A DNA stretch of 64,000 nucleotides from Macropodus opercularis (lineage: Eukaryota; Chordata; Actinopteri; Anabantiformes; Osphronemidae), in the NCBI GenBank assembly GCA_030770545.1, contig CM061091.1:8860501-8924500 (forward strand). The letters are read 5' to 3'. The notes under the pieces are model-generated. The model did no database searches. It was not told where the DNA came from and was given only the letters and a program-made list of their open reading frames with translations. The stretch's first letter is position 1. Each line of letters begins with the position of its first letter. Shown here one piece after another: positions 52,312 through 64,000 of this stretch. Made by a program: the position numbers and the translations under genes.

Positions 52312-52799
52312 ATCCACACACCTTGTAATACTTTGGAAAAATGCTCTTACTCAGTCTGCTCCAAATCTTCTGGGACCAGAATTTTTTTTTTCTTCTAGTG
52401 TTGCCCAGGCTTTTAAAGTCACTCAACACAGGTAAATATGTGTCAGCACTTTAAAAAGCATCTTCCGTGGCACCATCTGGAGGAAGAGTAAAATGACACA
52501 TGGAGTAATCTTTTTAAAAGGTTAGATTATTAAAGTAAATACACACACGACTGCACAGACTGACCATTCTTAGAAGTCCAGAACTAAAACAAGAGGCGCA
52601 TCCAGCTGGAAACTCGCATTTAATGCATGTATTGTTCAAGACTGAAGTTTTCATTTTATTTATTTATTTACTTTGCTTCCCAAGAGGGGTACATTAACTA
52701 TGAACTCCTCTAGATTTAAGATCTGTGTGTGTTTCAATATGGATCATCAAATTTAAATGTCTCTGGATTGGGGGGGAACAGAAGGAAAACACAAAGACA

Positions 52800-52975
52800 A
52801 AAAAATAAAGTGAGAAAAAAAGTAATAGTGATAATAATGTTATTTATTATTAGTAGTGTTAATAATAATGATAATAACAGCATCCATAGTAATGATAATA
52901 ATTACATACAACAAGTATACCATAACAACATCACTATTATTGAAAGTAATAATAAGAAGTGACAACAGAACTTGC
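52800..52975. repeat. AT-rich (AAT/GAT)n-like low-complexity tract
   Basis: Imperfect AATAATGATAATAAC-type triplets run for about 150 bases and directly precede the GC-rich block. No coding meaning. Confidence 0.8.
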
Positions 52976-53089
52976 AACTTAGCTTGACTCGCATACCTGT
53001 TGGTTCGTTCCATTATCCCGTTAACAGCATATGTGGTGATACAAGCGTGGGTACATGCACAGTGCCACTTATATAAACCAAGGTGAGTG

Positions 53090-54140
53090 GTAAGTAAAGA
53101 TCCGGTAACAGGGGCTCCACACATTTCTAGGTTCAGGAGGACAGATGTCGTGAACCAAAGTGCCCACACCTCACACCCCCAGGCAGAGCTGCAGCAGCCA
53201 CAGGGACACCACCAGGGACCAGACCCACGCGTGGAGGCCCCTTGCGCCCCAAGGGGAACCCACCCCCAGTTCGCTGCCCCCACAGGGACAGAGCAGAGCC
53301 CCCCCAAACGGACGGACACCACCCCTAGCACCACGGTGGGCGCACAGCACAAGGAAGCCATTAGGGGGACTCACCAGAAGAGGCTGCCAAGGCACTAGGA
53401 TCCTGCATCCCAGGCCAAGATCAAACCGCCCAAACAGCTACACCCATACACAGACTGTCACATACGCCCAGACATCTACAAATCCATACGTGAATCTATA
53501 CACACTCACATCTATACATCTACTCACCATACACAAGTTCCCATTCATGAGGGGGGTAGGACCCTGACTTGGAACCCGTGTGGCCCCAGGCAGGACCTGC
53601 GGCACCTCTAGATCCATCACCCCCTGCCCCCACCCGACGAGGAATAGTGAACAGGGAGACAGGCCCCCAGCGCCTTGCTAGCCAGCTTGGCTGTAGTAGA
53701 GTGGAACTAAGATGCGTTAAAAGTGGGGGAGGTGTCCAGAAGCACAACTGCTGGCTGATGAATTAGAACAGGGTGGTGATCATCATTACCGGGGCCAGCG
53801 GGTGACCCTGTCTTCCGGACCCTAGTAAGAGACCACCCCCTCAGGCCCTAAATATAAGTGTATGTGCTGAAATATAGGGACATTGGAGGACTACCAGTCT
53901 CCAAAGCCTTGGTTGGTGTTTTTGTGTAAGGAGAATTTTGCTCTAGCCAAGATGGTGGTTGAGGCCACCATTAGGTAGCTCCCCCCCTCCAGTCCCCCCA
54001 TATGGAGAATGCCCCTCTTAGACCTAGGTGAATGGGTGTAAAATGTAGCTGGGGGATAAGGCACAGAGAGCGGCGTAGCCAGGTCCCAGACTAGCTTTGC
54101 AACCTATCTCACCGCTGCCTCACATACACATTCTCTCTCT
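53090..54140 (+). repeat. GC/C-rich repeat block, probably a non-LTR element fragment
   Basis: Roughly 600 bases of strongly C-rich plus strand (GCCCACACCTCACACCCCC through CACCCGACGAGG) are followed by about 400 bases with CTCAGGCCCTAAATATAAG, CTCCAAAGCCTTGGTTGG and CCAAGATGGTGGTTGAGG. Base composition is unlike anything else in the window. Its open frames (both strands) follow from low stop-codon density. I recall similar sequence as a dispersed teleost repeat, perhaps the 5' part of an L1-like LINE, but cannot confirm the class. Confidence 0.5.
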
Positions 54141-55170
54141 CACACATACTAATGCTCGCCCGGTGTGAACATACACTCATACATGCAGGCACTTATATAA
54201 CACACTGACTAGTTATTTCTTTTTGTGAAAGCAGGAGAACTCTTTTCTATTTTCTTTATGAGAACCTGAGATCACGCTTTGACTGTTTGCCTTCGTAAGT
54301 ATCCACTTGAGGAACAGCACCTGTGAAAGCAGGTAATGATTTTTTTTTTTTCTTTGCATGTTATCAGCTCAACTAACGTTTTACAACAAGCAAACATGTT
54401 GTGTCAATTAAACTTGTCTAAATCACAGAATGATGAAAACATCAGAAAGCGATGTGTGGAAATGTCTGTAGTTATTTTTGAACTTTTAGTTCTGGATATG
54501 TTAACATGTTCAAGAAGAAAAAAAGTAAAAAGCAAGCATGTTATCTATTGGTCAGTAAGGACCTTCACAAGCAATAATAATGATGTAACCTATGTTGTTT
54601 AAGCTTTTGCCCTTACATGAATGGGTAGTTTATTGCATGCCATGCTTATGATAAAGACCAGAGGCATGTGGAATCAGTTTAATTTAGATCAAGTAGACTA
54701 TGTTGTTATAAATCCTCTGTAATGGTACGTTTGTCAGTTTTACCAACAGAGATATTTGTTGAGATTGCAGCTGTGGACACAATAAAAAATTGTGCCAGAA
54801 TTGAAAAGGTTTGAGACACTATGGACTGAAGAATGCTGAAAATGTGAGACAAAAGATTCAAGAGGAAACTAGCTTGACATATATCAAAGCTACAGGATTT
54901 TGACAAAAAGTTCAAGTTAAATACAGTTCAAATGTTTTGTGGTGGAAGAACAGACTTGTGGCGCTAAAGCTCGATTTTCATTTTCCAGCTAGCACTGCTT
55001 CTTGTGTATAGTGAAAAACCTGTAAGAACAAGGTGAGTTCTTAACTGTGATGTAAATGGGATACTTGGTTAGCGTAATCTGGGAAGGGGATAAGAGAAAC
55101 CTAACTTTCTCAGGTAGGCGGCACAGGCAGACGCTGCCTCATTTTAAAATAAAAAATAAAAATCTAAACA

Positions 55171-55200
55171 CCCCCCCCCCCCCCCCCCCCACACACACAC
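55171..55200. repeat. Poly(C)20 followed by (AC)5
   Basis: Twenty consecutive C bases then five AC units. An unusually long homopolymer, and a place where the sequence itself may be inaccurate. Confidence 0.95.
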
Positions 55201-58200
55201 ATGCAAATACACCACAACAACAAAAAAACATTTGTCTTCAAGGTTAAAATCTCTGAACAATGCTTCTAAAGCCTGAGACTGATCTATGTGTATGCATACT
55301 GCATGTTTATGTGGATTAACAGTGACCCAGTTACTGATGTCCATGAAACACATTTCACAATTACACAAGAAACCTGGTTCCTATGAGTAACCTAGTTCCT
55401 ACAGTAGGTCTACACTGTACATGTATGCATGATAGATGAGTGTCAAGAGAAAATCTTGTTTGTTTTGCAGATCATTGTAGTTTTCATAAAATATACATGT
55501 GAACTGACTCGTGTGGGTTATGTGAAGAAGAGATAAGTGTCAACTGTATGTGTAGGTGTAAGCAAAATAATGGCTGTTTGTGCTTGAATCCACATGTAAT
55601 GCAAATGAAGCACGAGGATTTTATCTACAGTGCAACTGTTCCTGTTTTGGCATTCGCATACTGTAAATGCTATTCATGACTACAATTTACATGTATATGC
55701 ATGTGAAAAAAAATAACCCCCTTAAAATGTTTGTCTTATGGGCACCATTTGAGAGGTATCACAGTTGATGTTTGCCCTTTAGATGATATCCCTCTACTGA
55801 AGTGGTTTGGAATCATTAAAATAAGGTAGCTCCTGAAAAACAGTAAAATGTAATGGTTTTATTTTGAGATATGATTTATGATAATAATTGAAGAAAATCT
55901 TTATACTGTATCAGTACTTGGGACAAAAATCTTGATTGGAATTGTAACCAAAATGAATAAAATTACAAATAAAGACATCGCAATAGGTTTACCTCACTCT
56001 ACCTGCTGGCAGTATTTATGCTAGATATCAGTGAGCAAATACAGACAGACAGTCCAGATGGTGGGCTACAGAATGTTGGTCTTATAATGACTACAGTTGT
56101 GGAAAAAACTGGTTAAACTCAATCAGCATTCAGCAAATCAAACCAGTCGAGACCCATTAGGATGATAGAAAAGGCGAAAGGAGAAAGATTTTCACTTTGT
56201 GTTTGAAACAAAAGCACATTGTTGCTTAGATGAATCTGTGGTTGCATCTCATGCAGTGCACATGGCACCTCATTAAGTAATGAAAGGAGCAAAGAACAAG
56301 TACAAAGACAAACCTGTACAGTGTACTGAAACATAACATGCAGCGCTGATGTCCTGAGCTCAGAGGGAGGATCTGCAGACAGCAATGCCCAAAAGCAGCA
56401 AAAAGGAATTTAACGTTTACAGGACTGATTTGTTGTGCATTACACTAAATGATGTTCAAATCAGAGATTAAGCCCAAAAATCTGGATTAGGTTTGTTGTC
56501 TTTTTTTTCTGATTGGAAACACCACATCTACACTAAAACTTTGATGCCATAACTCAGGCCTGGTAGCTCTCTTGGCATATATGTGTAATATAGAGCTATT
56601 ATATATGTGAATTTACTGTAACATAGACATTAATATTGCATGTGTAACATGCATTACTGTAGAATGTGGAGTTTTAGATGTCAAGATAACAACAAAGCTG
56701 AAAAATTAGTTTAACTATATCAATGTTATTTCAAGTGTTTCATTCATCCCTGAAAGATGCTTGTGTTTTTCACACGACTTTGCGAACAACAGCTGTACCA
56801 GTTGTTGTTGCTTTGTGGGTTATTCTGTAAGTAAAAGGCAGTGTCTCCGGGAATAATTTCAGCATCTGCTTCTCGTCAACCTGAGTTTATACAGGTCTGA
56901 ACTTAAATTTCACAGCTGCATCTTCACTCCTCCCTCACTGTCAGGCCGTGTGTGCATTTGCTGGAGCTATAATGAATCAGAATAACATGGCTGAGTCGAA
57001 AGAAAAAGATTGCCTCTGCCTTAGACCATACACACAGATATTTTATCACTGCAGCAGATGTGCTAATCCTACACCCTCCTTGGGGCGCGCACGTGCACAC
57101 ACGCTCACACACACACCCCGCATGAGCCAGGTGCAGGTTCTCTGAACAGCAGATGTAGAGCACGGCTACATGTTCGTCTCTTCACCACACCTGTCGGGCT
57201 TTTTGCGATGATTGATCGCCTCTGCATCGTGCGTGAGTGAGTGGCTGGGAGACCAGGCCGAGTGATAGCATGTTGGTTTCAACAGAGCAGAACCGTGTAG
57301 GGCTTGCTTGATGATCCATTTCCATCAGGGCTACATATCTTTCTCCCAGGAAATGGTCACTAAAAATAATCTCCAGGCTTTGTGTGACTTTACTGCACAG
57401 AGGCAACAGTCACATTATCTCCACTGGGAAAAAATGTGCAACTTGTAGTTTTATGTTATATCAAATGAAATGCCAAAGAAACTATTAATCTTTTTACACC
57501 ACTAATACATTCCTACTAGAAATGGGCCAAATATTCTTAATAGTTAAATTTTCTTGCAGAAAGCTAATAAATCTGTCCATAGGGATAAACCAGTTTTGTT
57601 AAACTAGAATTCTTAAAAGCTTCGGAGTCAAGCCCCTGAAAGCCTGTAATGAACCACAAAACCAGACACAATTCAAACATTTTAACAATGTTTAGTACAA
57701 GTGATAAAAATGAACATTTAAATTAAATTGAATGAAAACTAATTTCAACTAATGGTACCTGTGTTCTAAACCAGCCACCTCTCACACTCCTTGATGTACA
57801 GAATGTAGTAGTTTGTCATTGATCACTTTTTTTTTTAACACTCTGCATTTTTACCTAGTTCTATTTTTATTGTTTAAACCTAACCATAGTTCTCTTCTCT
57901 CTCCTAGTTATGCACTGCCATCATCTATGGAGAAGCTACTGCTGCGCCTAATTATTGACGTCACTTTTGAATTGTTCAAATAAAATATTCAGACTGAGTT
58001 TCCCTGGCTCAGGGAAATAAGATTTCTCGAGTAGCTCAGTCAGCTGACCAAATTGCCTTGTATGTCTCTCAAGATTTGGTACTGTCAGACTATTCTTTGG
58101 GGTCCACAACAAACATTTCAAGAGCAATTCACAACAGTCTCAGGCCAAAGCTGACGTACTGTATAAACAGTGAAATATGAAAGAGGTTTGGTTGTGGAAT

Positions 58201-61200
58201 GTGAGTCAATTTATTTAAGTTAATCTTGTTAAAACTATTTACTAAAATACAGTATAAATAGTTATGCTACATTTACAGTATACTGTATATACAGTACATA
58301 AACATATGCTCATTTTCATGTGTGTAGAAACATTCGGTTTCAAATATAATATATATATATTATAATAATATAATATATATATAAAATATAATTTTCAATA
58401 ATGAATCTAAAGTAACTCTGATCTTTTTATTACATTTATTTTCTGTAAACTGGGTTTCTGATCAAAATTGGTCAGAATAGGCAACTTGACTTCTTGTTCT
58501 CTGTGTTTATTTTGAAAGTGCATTTCTAGTTGTATTCATTACTTCCAGTTTGAACTATTTCCAAACAGATGTCATCTGTGTTCTCTCTCACCTCTTCAGT
58601 ATTTATACTTGCTCCAAACCAGTTTAGATTGGACATACACCGCTACTGATTTGTGAGTAATTCAAGGAAACCAAGACCAGGTATCCAAGTTCATGTTCTG
58701 TAAGAGGAGTTTAAAGAACGTTGTGCCTTCATAGTATGTTATGGTTTTTGAAGATTTTGTTAGAGTGGAGCATTTGTGTGAGGAATATTGTTATGGACAA
58801 GCAGTGAGACAAAGGATTTCAAGTGTTATTATAATCAGGAGATATACAAGTGTATTTCGCATTCCCTAACCCTAACCCATTTTCGGGATCTCAAAGTGAC
58901 GTTTTGCCTTCCATTACTGAATGACTTATGTTGGTTTCTTCTTTGGATTTTTCTGTTAGAGGAGTTCTTATATTAAGAGTTTTTTATTCATCCAATTATA
59001 GCTCTATTTATCATAACATGTTATATAATTGTCATGTACTGTCATCTGCTGGATCTGTTATGTCTAAGATGTTTTCTTATCAGATTAATGTGAGCTTCTG
59101 AAAATATAACTCCAACCTGTGACTGATATTTTGCTATGTACTAATTGTTATCCTTTTATTGCTCACCAACTGCTAACATGGAGGTGAGTAGTTGCTGCAA
59201 TAGGTAGCAGAGTAACTGTCACTCAGCCTGTCCACATCAGAGATACAGGCTCATGTTCAGATCATTGATGTAATAAGTCTTATGACACAACACTTTGAAG
59301 GGAAGCCAAACTCTGTTTGATCCACTTACACTATTTGCTCACTGACAACAAGCCTCCGGGTGGAGCAGAGGGGACTGAGCTGAGAGCTGCCTTTCATCAC
59401 ATCAACTAGGAATCAGAGAAGAGGTAATACTGTGCAGATTAAAACAATTTCAGATCTGAAGTGAAAATGGGAAACCAGGGACGTTTTTTAGATCACCTGA
59501 ATTTTCTGTTTATTCTATTTTAATGCCAGAGATAACGTTCTTATAATGACTAAAATAATACAAGAAATGTCAAGGTAAGATGATAGTACAAAGCTTCTGG
59601 GACAATGGGATGCAGTACATATACTGTACTGCAAAAGGAGGAACATCTGAAGGCTGATTTAAGTAAAAACTAAGGTCGCTAATTGCTAGAAGAAAATCCT
59701 TCAGAGGAACAATGATTGGTTAACTGGTGGGTTTTAATTTTCAATCTCAAGATCGTTTGTTCCACCCTCATATGGTGCTGCCATGCAGGAATGAGGTAAT
59801 CTTACAGTTATCCTTAGACTCCTAGGAATCCTATACATTTATCCCATAAACAAGTTTTTCATATGCAACACGTCAGATAGAAAATCAGTGTTCACATTGA
59901 AAGCCCAGTACATGTCTTCTAGCTCTGTTTTTGGTCACCACCTCGAGGGGAAAATAGCTGTGAAGTGTGTTACCACACCATATAGTCTGACCTTTTCACT
60001 TGGTTGACAAGAGAAACACATTAGTTATCCTATCTCTGTTATACCAGTCTACAATCTTTCATCTTAACCGAGTACTGCAAATATGCTGTTGTGTAGCACA
60101 CACTGCATTAGTGGATTACTACAGCAGGCACTTTAAGTGTGTATATGTCCCTGTGTGCACTGACGTGTGACGCTATCATGCTTAAAGTATCACATTGTTG
60201 AGGCTTTAACACAGACCCTGCATACATACAGTTAAAGATGCTTTTTTTATTGGCCTCCCAATGTGCACATCAGTGAACACTGCTGTTTACATGCTTCACT
60301 GTATATTTTTTATGCATTTCTGCCTGTGTCCCCTTGTGTCCATTGGAATCTGTCTATTGCAACTGGGACAAGGTGAACACAGATCAGATTAGATCTAGAC
60401 AGTGTCCTGGCTTTAAATGACACAAGAAAGCTAAAAAATGAGCAAACTAAAAAGAATTTCCTGGTAATCTGTAGGTGTCAGTGTGGCACATCGGATGTGT
60501 CTTTGCTAATCCCAGATGCATGGAAACAAAAACATGCAGCAGAAAAGGGGGGGGGGAGCTCCCAGGAGCATGACAGTTCACTGAACAATGTTCTCAGCCT
60601 GGGAGGTTATGAAACATTGATAAGAGAGGCTGTAGCAAATATGTCAACCAACTGACATGTGCTTTCGTTTTTCCTTATTACCTATTGTTTAAGCATAAAA
60701 CAAATACAATCGAGAGAGTTTGATAGATATAACAAAATTGAATCAAAATGTGCCTTTTTTTTGCTGTGCCAGAAGGACCACCGATATCTCAAATTATTCA
60801 TTGTTATGAAGGGTCAATGCCTGTAATGAGTGTGTGTGTGTGTGTTGGGGGGGCTTTCCACGTGAGAAACTGACTTGGAAAATTAAGACAATCTCAACCT
60901 TTCAACCAGCATTGGGAGCCTGGAGACCTGCAGAGATACCAGTAGCAGGTTGATGATGGCAGTTACAGTCACTGAAATAATTCTGTCCACGAAACCTGTT
61001 AATTTTTGTCAGTTTCTCTGCAAACATTTAAGGTTGGGACAATTAATTATTCTCTGTCTCTTTACTCGCATTATTTATGCTACATTCCAAAAGCCTCAGT
61101 GCTGCTGTCGGCTGCATAGTATAGAGCTCTGTCTTACCATGTCTTACTGACCAAGTTTTGAAACAGCATATTTCCCCTGACATCATTCTAGCTTTTCAGT

Positions 61201-62115
61201 TTTAGTTTCTTGCAGATGTTTATAATTAGTAAGTTTGATTTAAGTTGATGCTGACCCTGTAGTGGTTTTGACCCCAAAATGTCTTGTGCCTGTGTATCTC
61301 TATATTTCTGTGTCTCTCAGAGAGCACACTGTGCTATTTAGGAAAACTGTGAGCTCAGCAGCCCAAGTTGGACAAATGGTTTTGTAATCAGGCCAAACTC
61401 ATCAACTGCCCTCCCATTCATCTGCCAGAACACCTGCCTGCTTTCAAGTCACAACATATTCCTGTCAGGTTGGTATCTACATTTCCTACCATACTGTATA
61501 AAACCAATAACAACTTTGAAAATAAATACAAATAGTATGCTCCATAGGTTGTAATAATACCTGTACTTACAGTACCACTAAATGCATACCGTACGTGTTT
61601 GGCAGGTTACCTAATCCCCTTTTTAAGTTTATAATAGCCACTTTGACCCCCTTATAATTTTTCAGGAAACAAATCAGTCTAAACAAACAGTTTAATAAAC
61701 AGATGTATATGAGGTTCCACACGACTAATGTGTGCAACTGGAGACACTTTCACTTCAGATTCATTGACAGGAAAAAACACAGGTGGAAATAATATAATTA
61801 ACTACGGTTACATTTAACCAGTAGGCACAATTCAAGCTCCTGAACTGAATGAAGCCTCTCACTGTTACTTCTGCACCTTTCTGCCAGCAATGTGTCATTT
61901 TCTGTGGGAAAAAAAACCCTGTAGGTTACTGCTCTCATCCTCCTCACCATCTTCCATATCTACTCTGGCTTTATCTCCAAGGTTCCATTTCAAATATTTA
62001 AAAGCCCCTTCGGTCTGTGTAGGAGGTAAGTGCAGCAAGCTTGGCCCCACTCTTATGTTCCACAGAAATCTGTGCCCTGCTTCTTTTATTTTTTTTTACC
62101 TATTTATGTGACACA

Positions 62116-62215
62116 GACTGTCTAGGGGTTACCCTGCTTCTCACCCACTGCAATTACATCCAACACCCTGGTGACCCTTAACAGGATAAGCAGTCAAAAT
62201 GGTGCATGGATGAGT
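62116..62215 (+). repeat. SINE-like / non-LTR tail fragment
   Basis: ACTGTCTAGGGGTTACCCTG, TGGTGACCCTTAACAGGATA, then GGTGCATGGATGA follow the order of the widespread teleost tail consensus ('cctgtccagggtgtaccc...gacccttaacaggataagcggt...atggatgga'). Related to the copy at 12411-12518. Degraded. Confidence 0.65.
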
Positions 62216-63683
62216 GTGCATATTTATTCATTTACTTTTTTGGTCTCCTCAGTATAAAATTGATAAAAACTAAAGTTTTTGTTGGACCACAGTTTTAGGT
62301 TGGACTGGAAAAGACAACACTAAAACCAAATCTTAAGTCAAATGTTTTACAGCTACAACCAGTCAATATCTTATTTTCACTGTGTCAGTCGCTTTGTTTA
62401 CAAGTTTTCAATCATAGATAGTGTAACATACAGTACAGGGAGTCAACAATATGTAATGTATGTAATGTAATATCAGTATTAAAGAAGCTTCCTACAGGAT
62501 ATGTGTGTTCTTTAAAACACATACATTAATGTTTCTCAAAGGCTGTTTCTAATACCTTAAAAGTAAAATTTTACTTGGTATGGTAACAATTAAATTTTTC
62601 ATTAGGTGGAATGAATGTTAAGGATGCAGTCGTTGATGATTAGAAGAGAGACTTCTAAAACAAATCCTTCTTCTTCACCTGCCAAATGTTTTGCTATGTC
62701 TAACAGCTGATCTCCAATGTTTCTGCTATGAAGAGTTTTAGCATATAGTATGTATAGAATAAGCAAATAAATTAGGCTAATTAATTGTAAACATTAACTC
62801 TTTTGTCTTTAGGTAAACAATTCAATTGGGTTATACATATTTAGAAACAAAGAACAAACTGCACCTCTTTGACCTAGGTACAGATACACAGCATTAAAAC
62901 CCTCAGCTGCTGCTGAGGCGTTAGGTTAAGGTCTGCTTTCAGAGTTTTCATAGAGACAATTATATAACTTTGTTAACGTTAGAAACATTGCAAGTCACGT
63001 GTTTGTGTAACCTTTTAATATTTACTGGAGATTTGCCCCAAAAATTTGCACTTCTTACAGTACCTCACCTAAACCTCAGAACAAAAACCAATTCTTCTGC
63101 CTCTGTAAAAGCTTTTTTTTCACCCTCGGTTCAGCTTTGTTTACATAATTTGATGAAAAAGGCAAAAAGCCCTAAATAGCTTTAGGATGGCCCTGCATAC
63201 AAACACATGCATGCTGAAGTGTACACACATGGAAAATAGTTTCTAGGAAAAACACAGTCATATATAAAAGCAGATCTAATTTGTGAGATAAACAACTGTT
63301 GTGACTTCCTGTGTGTGTGTGAGAGTGTGCCACTGACTTTTTGGGTTTTAAGCAGGAGGTGTCAGAAAAGTTACCTCACTCAGAGTGTGTGAAATCATGG
63401 AAAGGTGCAGAAGATGAAAGACTGCAGAGAGGAAACAGGCAGTGATCATGACACATACCTTATTGATCACCTTGGGGGAGATGTTGTTGGACAGCTGCAC
63501 ATACAGTTTAATTGCTTTCGGCATCTTGATTAAGCAGCTCATGCAGACAAGAGGAATCAGAAGTTAAACCACTGATCATGGGGTTTCTGGACACTATATA
63601 TACATATTTCTGCATTAGTGGATTACATATTTCTATTGTATATTGCTATTTTTTCCACATAGATACTATTTTGACCTTTGCCT

Positions 63684-63917
63684 TTAAAACCTTTTGTAGC
63701 CATTGAACCTGCTAGTTAGAAGAATTGGATGTGTCCATACAGTATGTACGCAGAAGTCCTTCAGCGCAGCCTTTAACCTGCCGACGCTGCACGGCTGCAC
63801 ATTCTGAATATTGTTTTTCATCTTGATGCAAGCATTTTCTATAGGGGTGAGATCAGGGGAAAGAAACAGCACGATTTTGTTGTCTTTTGACACGTCTGAA
63901 AAAAGCCAGCTGTGCAT
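63684..63917 (-). pseudogene. C-terminal fragment of a Tc1-like transposase
   Basis: A minus-strand frame reads FLSPDLTPIENACIKMKNN then VQPCSVGRLKAALKDFC, matching the region around the catalytic Glu of Tc1-type transposases ([16 protein letters not shown]). The upstream Asp motifs were not found and no terminal repeats are recognisable. The family differs from the 33.3-kb element (TPIENACIKMKN versus [12 protein letters not shown]). Confidence 0.7.
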
Positions 63918-64000
63918 GAAATGTGGATGTCAGTTAAGCTGCTAAAACAATATCAGTAACATGTGCTTATTGAAGTGAGCGAGGAAATACACTCTGCTAT

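Larger units (their letters stand above)
54141..63680. other. Large non-coding region, no gene recognised
   Basis: No frame resembles a known protein. It includes a 20-base C run at 55171-55190 followed by (AC)5, an AT-rich palindromic tract at 58340-58390, two CCCTAA units at 58864-58877, a G run at 60547-60556 and a SINE-like tail at 62116. The patch at 56840-57180 is more complex and might be regulatory. Confidence 0.5.

Noticed and set aside
52111..52435. Frames rich in His-Thr or Cys-Val repeats
   Set aside because: Translations of the CA/TG microsatellite.
53087..53766. Frames of 65-173 codons on both strands in the GC-rich block
   Set aside because: Explained by C-rich composition; peptides are Pro/Thr or Gly/Trp-rich low complexity with no domain.
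58863..58879. CCCTAACCCTAACCC, telomere-like motif
   Set aside because: Only about two and a half units; too short for an interstitial telomere.

Overview
This is vertebrate nuclear DNA, almost certainly from a teleost fish. Genes are split by short GT-AG introns, coding density is low, CA/TG microsatellites are common, and the repeats are typical of fish: Tc1 transposons and their MITEs, a CR1/L2/Rex1-type LINE with a TTATC tail, an RTE-type LINE, an L1/Tx1-type LINE and a SINE-like tail family. Gene products were identified by reading exons and comparing with remembered vertebrate families. No database search was possible.

Gene-bearing left part (about 0.6-17 kb). Four genes sit in the order ubap1l (+), kbtbd13 (-), rasl12 (+), slc51b-like (-). 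Genes of the same names neighbour each other on human 15q22, so this looks like an old conserved block. They encode an ESCRT-I-associated UBAP1-like protein, a muscle BTB-Kelch Cul3 adaptor, an atypical Ras-like GTPase, and the beta subunit of the organic solute/bile acid transporter. The most striking observation is in the last gene. The conserved OST-beta core is preceded, through phase-compatible exons, by a signal peptide and a cysteine-rich beta-trefoil domain like that of the mannose receptor. This gives a predicted 333-residue protein, where the mammalian subunit has about 128.

Right part (17-64 kb). The only gene found is uqcrfs1 (-, two exons, 41.19-43.41 kb), the Rieske iron-sulfur subunit of mitochondrial complex III, with a CRE/ATF-like site upstream. 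The rest is about 45 kb of non-coding DNA. It holds decayed transposons (LINE at 18.7-19.45 kb, L1-type at 27.3 kb, internally deleted Tc1 at 33.3-34.2 kb, Tc1 relics at 47.9 and 63.7 kb, RTE relic at 51.0-51.9 kb), a GC-rich repeat block at 53-54 kb, local duplications, microsatellites, and several complex single-copy-looking islands that may be conserved regulatory elements.

Nothing prokaryotic, no CRISPR array and no RNA gene was recognised. Exon borders were placed by hand from splice consensus, reading phase and family alignment.
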